Below are positions 1 through 8,600 of a DNA stretch of 23,477 bases, in pieces (within the stretch, counting starts at the first letter, position 1; each line of letters starts with the position of its first letter). Made by a program: the position numbers and the translations under genes. The stretch spans positions 1 through 23,477 of the forward strand of contig CAYWNA010000205.1 in assembly GCA_964459305.1 (NCBI GenBank), in the 5' to 3' direction. The notes under the pieces were generated by a model that was not told the DNA's origin, made no database searches, and saw nothing but the letters and a program-made list of their open reading frames with translations. This stretch comes from CAYWNA01 sp964459305. GTDB lineage: Bacteria > Planctomycetota > Planctomycetia > Pirellulales > Pirellulaceae.

Positions 1-92
1 GTATTTTCGATGGGTGCGGAGGATGGGGTTAAACGAGTCATTCCTGACCGGGAGCAGGATAGCTGACGGTGTCCGGGAAGTGCGGCCTGAAG

Positions 93-164
93 GGAACGCC
101 CTCCGCGGCGGTTCGCTGGTCCTCGCATTCCCGCGCATTACGGAACGCCACGGAGGGCGTTCCG
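93..164. repeat. Nested inverted repeats downstream of the sulfatase
   Basis: The 13-base arm GGAACGCCCTCCG at 93-105 is perfectly complementary to 151-163. Inside the right half, CGGAACGCC at 141-149 pairs perfectly with 156-164 around a 6-base loop. Two mutually exclusive hairpins are therefore possible, sharing the 151-164 strand. The element starts about 40 bases past the stop of the minus-strand sulfatase, so it could act as a terminator or mRNA 3' end, but there is no T-tract on either strand. It also looks like a dispersed palindromic repeat of the REP kind; copy number cannot be judged from one window. The rest of 1-205 shows nothing that I can support as a gene. Confidence 0.6.
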
Positions 165-205
165 TACAGGTCCATTGGCATCGCTTTCTGTGGCGATCCT
201 TGCGG

Positions 206-2425
206 CTAGTTTGTTAGCACAATGACCAACGAATCAACCGATCCCTGCAACGGAAAGGGCACCGTGTAGTTGCCGACCTGGCCCTTGATGTCTTCACCCA
301 CTTGAAGACCGTCCAGCGGCTGCTGCACGAGCGTGCCGGGAACATGGTCAACTTTCACCTGGTCGCCGTTGATGGTCAGCGTCACAACTCCGTTGGTATC
401 CAGGCTGGCGGCAACGCTGGTTTGCCCCTCGACCTTCGCTCCGGAGCGGATGATGGTTCGTGTGCCTTGATGCGTCGCGGCGAAACACAGTTCTCCCTCA
501 GCGAGATACAGCGACCATCCATGAGTCACTCCGCCTTGGGCCACGATGACGCCGTCCGCGTTGGCTGTTGCCGGGGTAACCGTGACAGAGACGGAAAACG
601 CCCGGCCTTCGACGAACGGGGCTTTGAAGCGATCCAAGTCGTCGTTCTGCTTTAGCTCGAAACGCATCTGTTTGTGGTTGAAAGCCCTCTTGTCGGTCTT
701 CTTCTGCGTGCCGGGTTTCTTGGGATTGAGCGGCAACACGTTGGCACGCTCAGCGTACGCTTGCCACATAGCGGCCAATTGCTGTGCGCGTTCGGGGTGA
801 GCCAAGGCCAAATCGTTCTGTTCGCTGCGGTCTTGGGCGATGTTGTACAACTCCCACGGCCCCCGGGCACCCTTGGCGACCAGCTTCCAATCGCCGACGC
901 GAATCGCTCGGTTGCCTTCGTGCTCCCAGTAGATGGCCTCGCGCTCGATGCCTTTGCCTTCGAATGCCGATACCAGGCTCCTTCCCTCCATCGGTTTGAT
1001 TTTCTGACCGTCGTGATAGGTCTCAGGATAGCTCGCGCCGGAAATATCCACCGCGGTCGCCATCAAATCGATCAGGTGTCCGGGTGTCGTTTCCAACTCG
1101 CCCTTGCGGGCGATTTTTGCCGGCCAGTGGGCGATCAGCGGTGTGGAAATGCCTCCTTCGTGAACCCAATGCTTATATTCTCGAAAGGGAGTGTTCGACA
1201 CCGTGGCCCAGCCTCTGCCATAGCCGATGGCGGTGTCGTCCGGCCCCGCCATGGAGCCTTTTCCCATACGCATCTTGTAGCCGGCGCGGTTTTGCTTGGG
1301 TGTCATATCGGGTTGCAGATAGTCATCAGCTAACGGAGGCAATTCAGGCTGCTCCGCACGCGGCCGGCCACCGCCGCCGCGGCCGTAGTTTTCAGCGCAA
1401 CCTCCGTTGTCTTGGAAAAAACAGATCAGGGTATTGTCGAATTGCCCCGATTCTCTCAGCGCATCGACGATTCGGCCGATACCCTGATCCATGTTGTCGA
1501 TCATCGCCCCGTAAGCCTCCATGTTGCGGATGTCCCAATCGCGATACTCTGTCTCCTTCCAATCATCCGGAATCGGCCAGTTCACGGTGGACTCCTCGTC
1601 AACCAGGCCCAGGTCGATCATGCGCCGGTAGCGGGCATCGCGAATCGCCTGATAGCCGGCGTCGTACTTGCCCTCGTATTTCGCGATATCTTTCTCCAGA
1701 GCGTGCATCGGCCAGTGTGCCGCGGTGTAGCTGACGTAGAGGAAAAATGGCCGGTCGCCGGTTTGCACGTGGTGCTCGCGGATGAACCGGACGGCGTGGT
1801 CGCTGATCGCGTCGGTGTAATAGAACTGTTCCGGCTTGTATTCCGGGTCAGCAAAGGGCGAGATGTATTCATTATCACGAGTCAGCGTGTTGGGATCGAA
1901 GAAGCTGCCAGCGCCGTGAATCGTGCCGTAGAACCTGTCGAACCCTCGTTGCAGAGGCCAATTATGCTTGTCCTCTTCTGCTTCCGGTTTGGTCACTTTG
2001 GTGACGTGCCATTTGCCCGAAATGTAGCTGCGGTAGCCTGTGGATTTGACGGCTTCGGCGATCGTGACGCAGTTTCGGTTCAAGTCGCCGCGGTACCCGT
2101 CATAGCCGCGGTCGCTCATCATGTGGCCGACGCCGGCTTGGTGGGGATAGAGGCCGGTCAACAAACAAGCGCGGGTCGGACAGCAACGTGCGGTGTTATA
2201 GAACTGGGTGAACCGCAAACCGTTGGCAGCAAGTGAATCGAGATTCGGCGTTGAGACCTCCGAACCATAACAACCGATGTCCGAAAATCCCATGTCATCG
2301 GACATGATGTAGATGATGTTCGACCTGTCATGCGCGGGCACGGTTCCTTGAGCCTGCCCGATAAACAGGAGGCAATACGCAGGGACGGTCAGACAGAGTA
2401 GGAGTGACGTCTTTTGCAGGTTCAT
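206..2425 (-). CDS. Secreted arylsulfatase-type sulfatase with C-terminal lectin-like extension
   Basis: This 739-residue protein belongs to the formylglycine-dependent sulfatases, which hydrolyse sulfate esters, in planctomycetes mostly on algal or animal polysaccharides. An N-terminal signal peptide (about 1-27) predicts export. Asp43/Asp44 fit the metal site. CCPTR at 81-85 gives the C-x-P-x-R signature, with Cys81 the residue expected to become formylglycine, followed by the usual LLTG. GKWH (137-140), AHW (236-238), QDNGG (338-342) and KHW..HEGG (419-425) are further expected active-site segments. Residues from about 585 form a beta-rich extension resembling a LamG/concanavalin-like domain, absent from minimal sulfatases. 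I chose the ATG at 2425 because it opens the signal peptide and follows a purine-rich AGGGAAAAAG. The frame stays open upstream to 2734, but that part overlaps a decayed hydrolase gene in another frame and reads as non-protein. Substrate is unknown; no sulfatase-maturing enzyme is in the window. Confidence 0.93.
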   Translation of the reverse strand: MNLQKTSLLLCLTVPAYCLLFIGQAQGTVPAHDRSNIIYIMSDDMGFSDIGCYGSEVSTPNLDSLAANGLRFTQFYNTARCCPTRACLLTGLYPHQAGVGHMMSDRGYDGYRGDLNRNCVTIAEAVKSTGYRSYISGKWHVTKVTKPEAEEDKHNWPLQRGFDRFYGTIHGAGSFFDPNTLTRDNEYISPFADPEYKPEQFYYTDAISDHAVRFIREHHVQTGDRPFFLYVSYTAAHWPMHALEKDIAKYEGKYDAGYQAIRDARYRRMIDLGLVDEESTVNWPIPDDWKETEYRDWDIRNMEAYGAMIDNMDQGIGRIVDALRESGQFDNTLICFFQDNGGCAENYGRGGGGRPRAEQPELPPLADDYLQPDMTPKQNRAGYKMRMGKGSMAGPDDTAIGYGRGWATVSNTPFREYKHWVHEGGISTPLIAHWPAKIARKGELETTPGHLIDLMATAVDISGASYPETYHDGQKIKPMEGRSLVSAFEGKGIEREAIYWEHEGNRAIRVGDWKLVAKGARGPWELYNIAQDRSEQNDLALAHPERAQQLAAMWQAYAERANVLPLNPKKPGTQKKTDKRAFNHKQMRFELKQNDDLDRFKAPFVEGRAFSVSVTVTPATANADGVIVAQGGVTHGWSLYLAEGELCFAATHQGTRTIIRSGAKVEGQTSVAASLDTNGVVTLTINGDQVKVDHVPGTLVQQPLDGLQVGEDIKGQVGNYTVPFPLQGSVDSLVIVLTN

Positions 2426-2652
2426 CTTTTTCCCTTCATGCTCTGTGGTGCAAGTTTGACCATGCGGATGCCGAAAACCGCCGCAATTCCGTTTGCGCCG
2501 GTGGCTTGAAAACGCACGGTTACCTTTTTCTTTTCCTTTACTATTTCCGGGGCGATGGTGTACTGGACGTCGAAAAAACGCAACGGGCCGCATCTTTCGA
2601 TCGTTTGTTCTGTCAGCAGTTGTCCGTCGATCTGAATCTCGTTTGAGAAGGT
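2422..2652 (-). pseudogene. 3' remnant of a GH127/DUF1680-type glycoside hydrolase
   Basis: Reading the minus strand in the frame ending with TGA at 2422-2424 gives about 76 codons after an in-frame TGA at 2653-2655. The sequence contains IDGQLLTEQTI, FFDVQYTIAPEIV, KKKVTVRFQA and AVFGIRMVK. This is the pattern I know from the C-terminal beta-domain (DUF6805-like) of GH127/DUF1680 family proteins, which act on arabinofuranosides and related sugars. The whole catalytic part is missing: no upstream continuation is seen and the next bases hold a palindromic repeat. Its stop overlaps the sulfatase start as ATGA, so the two genes were probably translationally coupled in an ancestral operon. The family call is from memory of conserved motifs; no alignment was possible. 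There is no plausible start codon near its left edge, so I treat it as broken. Confidence 0.7.
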
Positions 2653-2755
2653 TCATCGCTTGTTTCTTTTCGGGATTGTTGCCAACGCTTGGAGGAGGGT
2701 TTCCTAGCATGCCAGACGCACAAATCGACCTCAAGAGCCTAAGTATGAATTGTTT

Positions 2756-2822
2756 GTAGCCCCGTCCTTAGGCGGCTCGAAAGCGGGAGGCACGGCAGAA
2801 AGCCGCCTAGAGGCGGTACTAC
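2756..2822. repeat. Imperfect palindromic element (22-base arms)
   Basis: The arms 2756-2777 and 2801-2822 match as inverted repeats at 17 of 22 positions, including a perfect inner stem AGGCGGCT/AGCCGCCT and perfect outer GTAG/CTAC ends, around a 23-base loop. The right arm contains two tandem copies of a CCGCCT-type motif. The shape resembles short dispersed palindromic repeats or MITE-like elements found between planctomycete genes. It lies about 100 bases beyond the broken edge of the hydrolase remnant. In the rest of the 2653-2995 interval I see only the small leader ORF listed separately and no confident promoter. Confidence 0.6.
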
Positions 2823-2917
2823 GAACACGTCGAGCCTGGGTTGCGCACACCGCGTTTTAGGTAGATTCGGCAAAAACGTTAAAGAACGCATAACCGGTAT
2901 AACGATTACAGATTAAC

Positions 2918-2982
2918 GGAGGAACCAAGTGGAACGGTCTGTACTTTTCATGGCCCGAGTACCGTGCCTCCGATCGGGTTAG
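2918..2982 (+). promoter_or_regulatory. Strong ribosome-binding site and 17-codon leader ORF before the TolC-like gene
   Basis: GGAGG at 2918-2922 is followed six bases later by GTG at 2929, opening 17 codons that end with TAG at 2980-2982. The TolC-like ATG at 2996 lies 13 bases beyond this stop and has no good ribosome-binding site of its own. This could be a leader peptide coupling translation into the downstream gene, or simply chance. There is no repeated regulatory codon that would suggest classical attenuation. Confidence 0.3.
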
Positions 2983-2995
2983 CGAAATCACATCA

Positions 2996-5455
2996 ATGCG
3001 AGTCTCCTCCAATGCTCCCCCGGCTTGGATGTCCCTCTTCGTGTTTGCATGCGCGGCTGTCGCGGTCGTGGGATGCTCGCGCACCAAGTACCGGCTTCAA
3101 GCGGACCATCAGGCGTATGATGTGATCGCCGAGCGAAACGTCGATCCGCGATGGTGCGTGGCTGACTACAGCATCGAGATCGATCCGCGCAGTCGGTATT
3201 TCGATCCGTATGATCCGGACCACTCGCCGATGCCTCCGGATGATCCCACCTCGCACCAGTACATGCATTGCGTCGCTGGGATGAAAGGCTGGAAGCACTG
3301 GCATGACAACGGTGATCGGATCGAGTTGGAGAACCCGGCATGGTACGATGCGCTCGCCGAATATGTCGAAATCGCCGAGGATGGCTCGGTCAAACTCAAC
3401 GTCGACTCCTCGCTCAGGCTCGCCTACGTGCATTCACCGTCCCACCAGAGCCAACTGGAGACGCTCTATCTGTCAGCTTTGGACGTCAGCAGGGAACGAT
3501 TTCGGCTGGATACGCAGTTTTTCGCCGGCCATGGCGATTCGTTCTGGCGCAGCGGCCGTCTATGGAGGGAAGGTGAGCAGACCAGCCTGACGGTCGACAC
3601 GGACGCCAGGCTTAGCCGCGATTTGGCAACAGCAGGCGAACTATTGGTTGGTTTTGCCAATCAGTTCGTATTTGAGTTTGCCGGAACGGATACGAACTTT
3701 GCTTCCTCGATCGTCAATTTCAGTCTGGTTCAACCGTTGCTCCGTGGTGCCGGCCGCGATATAGCGTTGGAGGATTTGACAAATGTGGAACGCGCTCTGC
3801 TTGCAGATTTACGGGCTTACAGTCAGTACCAGCAGGGCTTCTACACGCAAGTCGCAATTGGCGAGCTGGGAATCGAAGGGCCGCAACGGGGCCGCGGTGA
3901 TACGGCCATCGCGGGATACTCCGGCGAGGGTGGCGTGGGCGGTTATATCGGTCTCCTGCAACAACTCCAACGGAAACGCAACAGCGAGGCCAACCTCGTC
4001 CTTCAAGAACGGAGTTTGGCACGGCTGGAAGCCTTCGAGGAAATCGGCGTGATCGATATGGTGCAAGTCGACCAAGTTCGGCAAAGTACTGAAGGAGAGC
4101 GCGCCAACCTGCTGCTAATTCAAAATGGTTTTGAACTCGCGCTGGATCGGTACAAAACGGGCACGCTCGGTTTGCCGCCGGATTTGCCTGTCGAACTAGA
4201 TGACACTCTGATTCGCCAGTTTCAACTGGTCGCTCCCGAGGCCACCGCAATCGAAGACTCGATTGTCGAGCTGCAAGATCGTGTTGGCGAACTGGCGGAC
4301 GCGAGGGGCAACCTGCGGGCCGATGTCGATGTCGAAACGATTCGTCAGATTCTGACGGATGCCTTTCAGGTTATCGAACCGGCTCGGCACCAACTAGGCA
4401 GTGTGCAGCCAGACCTGGATCGCATGGAACAGGCGGTGCCGGCTCGCGAACGAATGATGACCGACGAAGAGAGGGAACGCTTCCAGCTTGACAGAGACCG
4501 AATTCATGATGAACTCGTGGCCTTGAAGCAACAGCTCGACACGGCCGAGCTCGAAGTGACCGCACTTCGAGACGGACTTTCTGAGGAGACCAAAGAAATC
4601 ACCGTCGACGCAAGTGTCAACTTGCTCCGTGGACTACTTCGCCTCGTTCAGGGATCCATGCTGATTCAGGCGCGTGCTCGGCTGGAAACGGTAAGCGTTG
4701 AGACCATCGATTTGGACTCCGAAGAGGCATTCGGGATCGCGTTTGCCAACCGTATGGATCTTATGAATGGCCGGGCGGCGTTGGTGGACAGTTGGCGGTC
4801 GATCCAGATCGCTGCCGACGCTCTACAGTCGGTCCTGGATGTCACCGCGAGTGGTGATGTACGAACAGCGCGGGACAACCCTGTCAGCTTCCGCGCCCCT
4901 ACAGCAACCCTCCGGCTGGGATTGGAACTTGACGCGCCTTTCACTCGATTGTTGGAACGAAATGCCTATCGCGAGTCGCTAGTCACCTATCAACGGAGCC
5001 GTCGCAGCTTCATTCAATCACGTGACTCGATTCAACTAGGAATCCGCGGGCTGCTTCGACAGATTGAGCAGTTTCGTAAGAACCTGGAGATTCAACGGCG
5101 GGCTGTCACGATCGCGATTCGGCGCGTTGATATGACGCGAGCGGCGTTTTATGCGCCTGTGCGTCCACCGCAACCGGGGCAACGACCGGCTCAATTTGGA
5201 CCAACCGCGGCGACCAATCTTCTGACGGCGCTGGCTGCCTTGCGCAACACGCAGAACGCTTTGATGAGTGTCTGGCTCAACTACTATGCCGCCAGGATGC
5301 GGTTAGATCGCGAACTGGGCATCATGGTGCTCGATCAAGACGGCAGGTGGATGGACTACCCGCCGCCAAGTTCCGGCCACGACGATCCGATGGACGGGGA
5401 CGATCCGGCCCTGGAAGAGCTGCCACCTCCCCCACCAACGATCCCAACCATGTAG
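2996..5455 (+). CDS. TolC-family outer-membrane efflux-type lipoprotein
   Basis: This 819-residue protein has a lipoprotein signal (hydrophobic 12-26, lipobox VVG followed by Cys27), so the mature protein should be anchored in a membrane, as many outer-membrane factors are. From about residue 140 it shows the helical organisation of the TolC/OEP family: a first half with VNFSLVQPLLRGAGRDIALE at about 241-260 and a second half with the FANRMDLMNGRAALVDSWR segment at about 581-600. TolC proteins form periplasm-spanning channels for efflux pumps or type I secretion. It is much longer than the usual 430-500 residues: about 400-560 is a charged coiled-coil-like insertion between the halves. The C-terminal tail (about 785-819) is Asp/Pro-rich. 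No membrane fusion protein, RND pump or ABC transporter is adjacent, so its partner and substrate are unknown. The start is supported by the signal, not by the ribosome site. Confidence 0.85.
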   Translation: MRVSSNAPPAWMSLFVFACAAVAVVGCSRTKYRLQADHQAYDVIAERNVDPRWCVADYSIEIDPRSRYFDPYDPDHSPMPPDDPTSHQYMHCVAGMKGWKHWHDNGDRIELENPAWYDALAEYVEIAEDGSVKLNVDSSLRLAYVHSPSHQSQLETLYLSALDVSRERFRLDTQFFAGHGDSFWRSGRLWREGEQTSLTVDTDARLSRDLATAGELLVGFANQFVFEFAGTDTNFASSIVNFSLVQPLLRGAGRDIALEDLTNVERALLADLRAYSQYQQGFYTQVAIGELGIEGPQRGRGDTAIAGYSGEGGVGGYIGLLQQLQRKRNSEANLVLQERSLARLEAFEEIGVIDMVQVDQVRQSTEGERANLLLIQNGFELALDRYKTGTLGLPPDLPVELDDTLIRQFQLVAPEATAIEDSIVELQDRVGELADARGNLRADVDVETIRQILTDAFQVIEPARHQLGSVQPDLDRMEQAVPARERMMTDEERERFQLDRDRIHDELVALKQQLDTAELEVTALRDGLSEETKEITVDASVNLLRGLLRLVQGSMLIQARARLETVSVETIDLDSEEAFGIAFANRMDLMNGRAALVDSWRSIQIAADALQSVLDVTASGDVRTARDNPVSFRAPTATLRLGLELDAPFTRLLERNAYRESLVTYQRSRRSFIQSRDSIQLGIRGLLRQIEQFRKNLEIQRRAVTIAIRRVDMTRAAFYAPVRPPQPGQRPAQFGPTAATNLLTALAALRNTQNALMSVWLNYYAARMRLDRELGIMVLDQDGRWMDYPPPSSGHDDPMDGDDPALEELPPPPPTIPTM

Positions 5456-5682
5456 TTCGAGCTGGTGCGATTCCTTCCGCAGGACCCGGATTCAGCTACT
5501 TGCCATATGGACTTCCCGCAGACATCCACCATGGAAATTTGGCAGCGCCCTAGTACAATTCTACCGACCGTGGGTTCCTTGCCCAAGTTCGTCACACCTT
5601 GTGTCGCGGCAACGAATCTGGACGGATTTTGCAATCGGTGCTACGGCCGATTTCGGCCGCCATCATGAAATCGTGAACTGAA

Positions 5683-8600
5683 ATGCCAATGTCGAAAAGA
5701 ACGTCGCCTGCCATCGTGAGACTTTCATGCGTCCTTGCATTTGCCGCGGCGAATGCTGGCGCCGAGGACAGCGTGCCGGCTCCTTCGACGCTGGAACAAC
5801 AATTGTTGGAGGAAGATGTCGCGGCGCTGGTCAAGGCGGCTAGAGAACACGGTGACGCCACTCGCGGCGCGATTGCGTTCTACCAGCCGCATCTGTCCTG
5901 CACCAAGTGCCACGATCCAGGCGGCGAGTCCACGCCGCTGGGGCCCGATCTGGAGAAGCCGGGAGAGGACGTAACCGAAGTCTACTTGGTCGAGTCCATG
6001 TTACAGCCGTCGAAGATGATCAAGAAAGGCTACGAATCCGTCGTGGTGCTTACGGACCGAGGAAAGACGGTGACTGGACTCCTAGTTGAAAACGGCCCCG
6101 ACGAGTTGGTTCTTCGCGACGCATCGCGGGATTTTGAAACCATCAAGATTCCCCAGGATACGATCGACGAGCGGTTCCCCGGGCAGCTTTCCGTCATGCC
6201 GACCGGACTGGTCAACGGGTTGGGCACTCGCCAGCAGTTCTTGGATCTCACGCGGTATCTGTTGGAGATTGCGGAGAAAGGTCCGGCGCGGGCGAAGCAA
6301 CTCCGCGCGGTGGCGTCTCTTTATACCGCACGCCCATTGCCCGAATACGAGAAGAACATCGATCATGCTGGAATGATCGACGATTTGAACCAGGAGAGTT
6401 ACAAGCGTGGCGAGGCGATCTATAACCGGTTATGCATCAATTGCCACGGAACGAAAGACCAACCTGGGTCGTTGCCAACATCGCTGCGATTTGCCTCCGA
6501 CAAGTTCAAAAACGGCACCGATCCCCACAGCATGTATCAGACGTTGACCAAAGGGTTCGGGATGATGGTGGCTCAGGCGTGGATGGTGCCCGAACAGAAG
6601 TACGACGCGGTCCACTACATCCGTGAAGCGTACCTGAAACCGCACAATCCGTCGCAGTATGCGAAACTCGACGGCGACTACTTGAGCCATTTGCCGAAGG
6701 GAACCAGTCGCGGCCCAAAGCCGTCGATCGTCGAACCCTGGGTGAACATGGATTACGGTCCCAATTTGATCGCGTCCTACGAGGCGGGTAGCGACGGGTC
6801 GAATTTCGCGTACAAGGGAATCGCTGTGCGACTGGACGTTGGGCCGGGCGGGGTGTCTCAAGGCCAATACTGGATGCTGTACGATCACGACACAATGCGC
6901 GTCGCGGCCGCGTGGAGCGGCAAGGGATTCATCGACTGGAACGGCATCATGTTCAACGGCCGCCATGCGATTCATCCCAAGACAGTTGGCGACGTCCACT
7001 TTGCCAATCCAATCGGTCCGGGCTGGGGAGAACCACGAGACGGTGCCTTCGAAGATCCGCGTTTGCGGGGCAGAGACGACCGGCCGTACGGCCCGCTGCC
7101 GCGCGACTGGTCGCACTACAAGGGGCTCTATCACTTTGGCAATCAAGTGATCGTCGATTACTCCGTTGGCGATGCACGTGTCTTGGAGATGCCCGGTGTT
7201 CGGATTACCGGGGCAGGCGAAGTGTTCACGCGCACTTTCAACATCGGCCCGCGGACCGCGGATCTGGTGCTCCAGGTGGCTCGACACCCACGTGGTGAAC
7301 AATTGCGGCCCGTCGCAAGTCAGGCAAACGTCGTGGCCGCCGGACAGGAGCAGCCGAAGGCCGGACAAGGCGAACTTGGGCCTTTGCATTTCGATGGGGC
7401 GACAAGCATCGAAGTGGCTGGTCCGGACGACTTCGATTTGACTCGCAGCGATTACTCCGTTTACGCGCGGTTCAAGACGGGAAGGGGCGGCAGTATTTTC
7501 TGTAAGACTGCGCCGACTGGCCCGTGGGTCAAGGACGGGAAGACATTGTTCGTTCGCGGCGGCAAGTTAGTTTTCGATATCGGTTGGGTCGGAGCGGTGC
7601 ATTCACGCCAGTCGGTGGACGACAACCGTTGGCACGACGTGGTTATGACCTACGAACATCAAACGAACCGCGTGCGGTTGTATGTGGATGGCAAGTTTGA
7701 CGGCCAAGGGCGCCTAAAGCCGCACGGAGCCGTTCAAGGCCATGTGGTTCGTCTAGGCTACACGGCGCCCAATTTCCCAGGGCCGCAAACCTACTTCGAC
7801 GGGCAGATCTCCGAGGTGCGCTTTTACCGGCGAGCGTTGGCCGAAGAGGAGGTTGCTTCGATGGGTCTCAACGCGCCGTCCGGAGACAGTCTCATCGCAT
7901 GCTGGCGGCTGGATGCGGTGCGCGGTGATACGGTTGCCGATTCGACAGGGCATGAGCATCCCGGTCGAGTTGAAAAAGGGGCCCAACAGTCGAGTCGGGA
8001 CGGTTTGATCGTTGGCGGCACCGCCCCCGCGATTCAAGGGGCCACATGGTCGTCGAGCGACGAAGGAGATATGCGACTGACCATCCCGGCCGGCAACGAC
8101 CCGGTAAAATTTATACTTTGGCTGTCGAGCGTCAAGGAGAACTCCGAAGTCGAGTCCATTGTCTCTTCCATGGCCGACACGGAGGCGGCAATGGATCTCC
8201 AACCGCTCACGGAAGGCGGCCCGCCACGATGGCCCGACAAGATCACGACGCAGGGTATACGGGGAAGCGACGACGGACCTTTCGCGGTCGACGTCATGAG
8301 TCACCCGGCCCGCAATCCCTGGTTCTGTCGCACGCGTTTCACGGGATTCGACTTCCTTCCAGACGGTCGGCGTGCGGCGGTTTGCAGTTGGGACGGCAGC
8401 GTTTGGCTAGTGAGCGGCATCGCACCGGAAATGGACGGCCCCGTCAAGACGCAACCAACGGACCAACGCAACGGGCCGTCGCCGTCCGATACGGGCTCGT
8501 TCGAGGTCACTTGGCAGCGAATTGCATCGGGCCTGTTTCAGCCATTGGGTCTGAAAGTCATCGACGGTCAAATCTATGTGGGTTGTCGCGATCAGATCGT

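Noticed and set aside
14..217. 67-codon plus-strand frame at the left edge
   Set aside because: Runs through the nested inverted repeats and shows no protein-like features.
1412..2236. Open frame of 274 codons on the plus strand
   Set aside because: Fully antisense to the well-supported sulfatase; translation is Val/Ala/Arg-rich with no motifs, a GC-driven shadow.
2426..2734. Upstream extension of the sulfatase frame by 103 codons
   Set aside because: The translation is Arg/His-rich without features, the signal peptide begins at the inner ATG (2425), and the same bases encode the hydrolase remnant in another frame.
2898..2903. TATAAC as a -10 box for the TolC-like gene
   Set aside because: No acceptable -35 sequence is found 16-18 bases upstream.
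6430..7389. Open frame of 319 codons on the minus strand
   Set aside because: Antisense inside the giant cytochrome/DUF6797 gene, with no recognisable domain or ribosome site.
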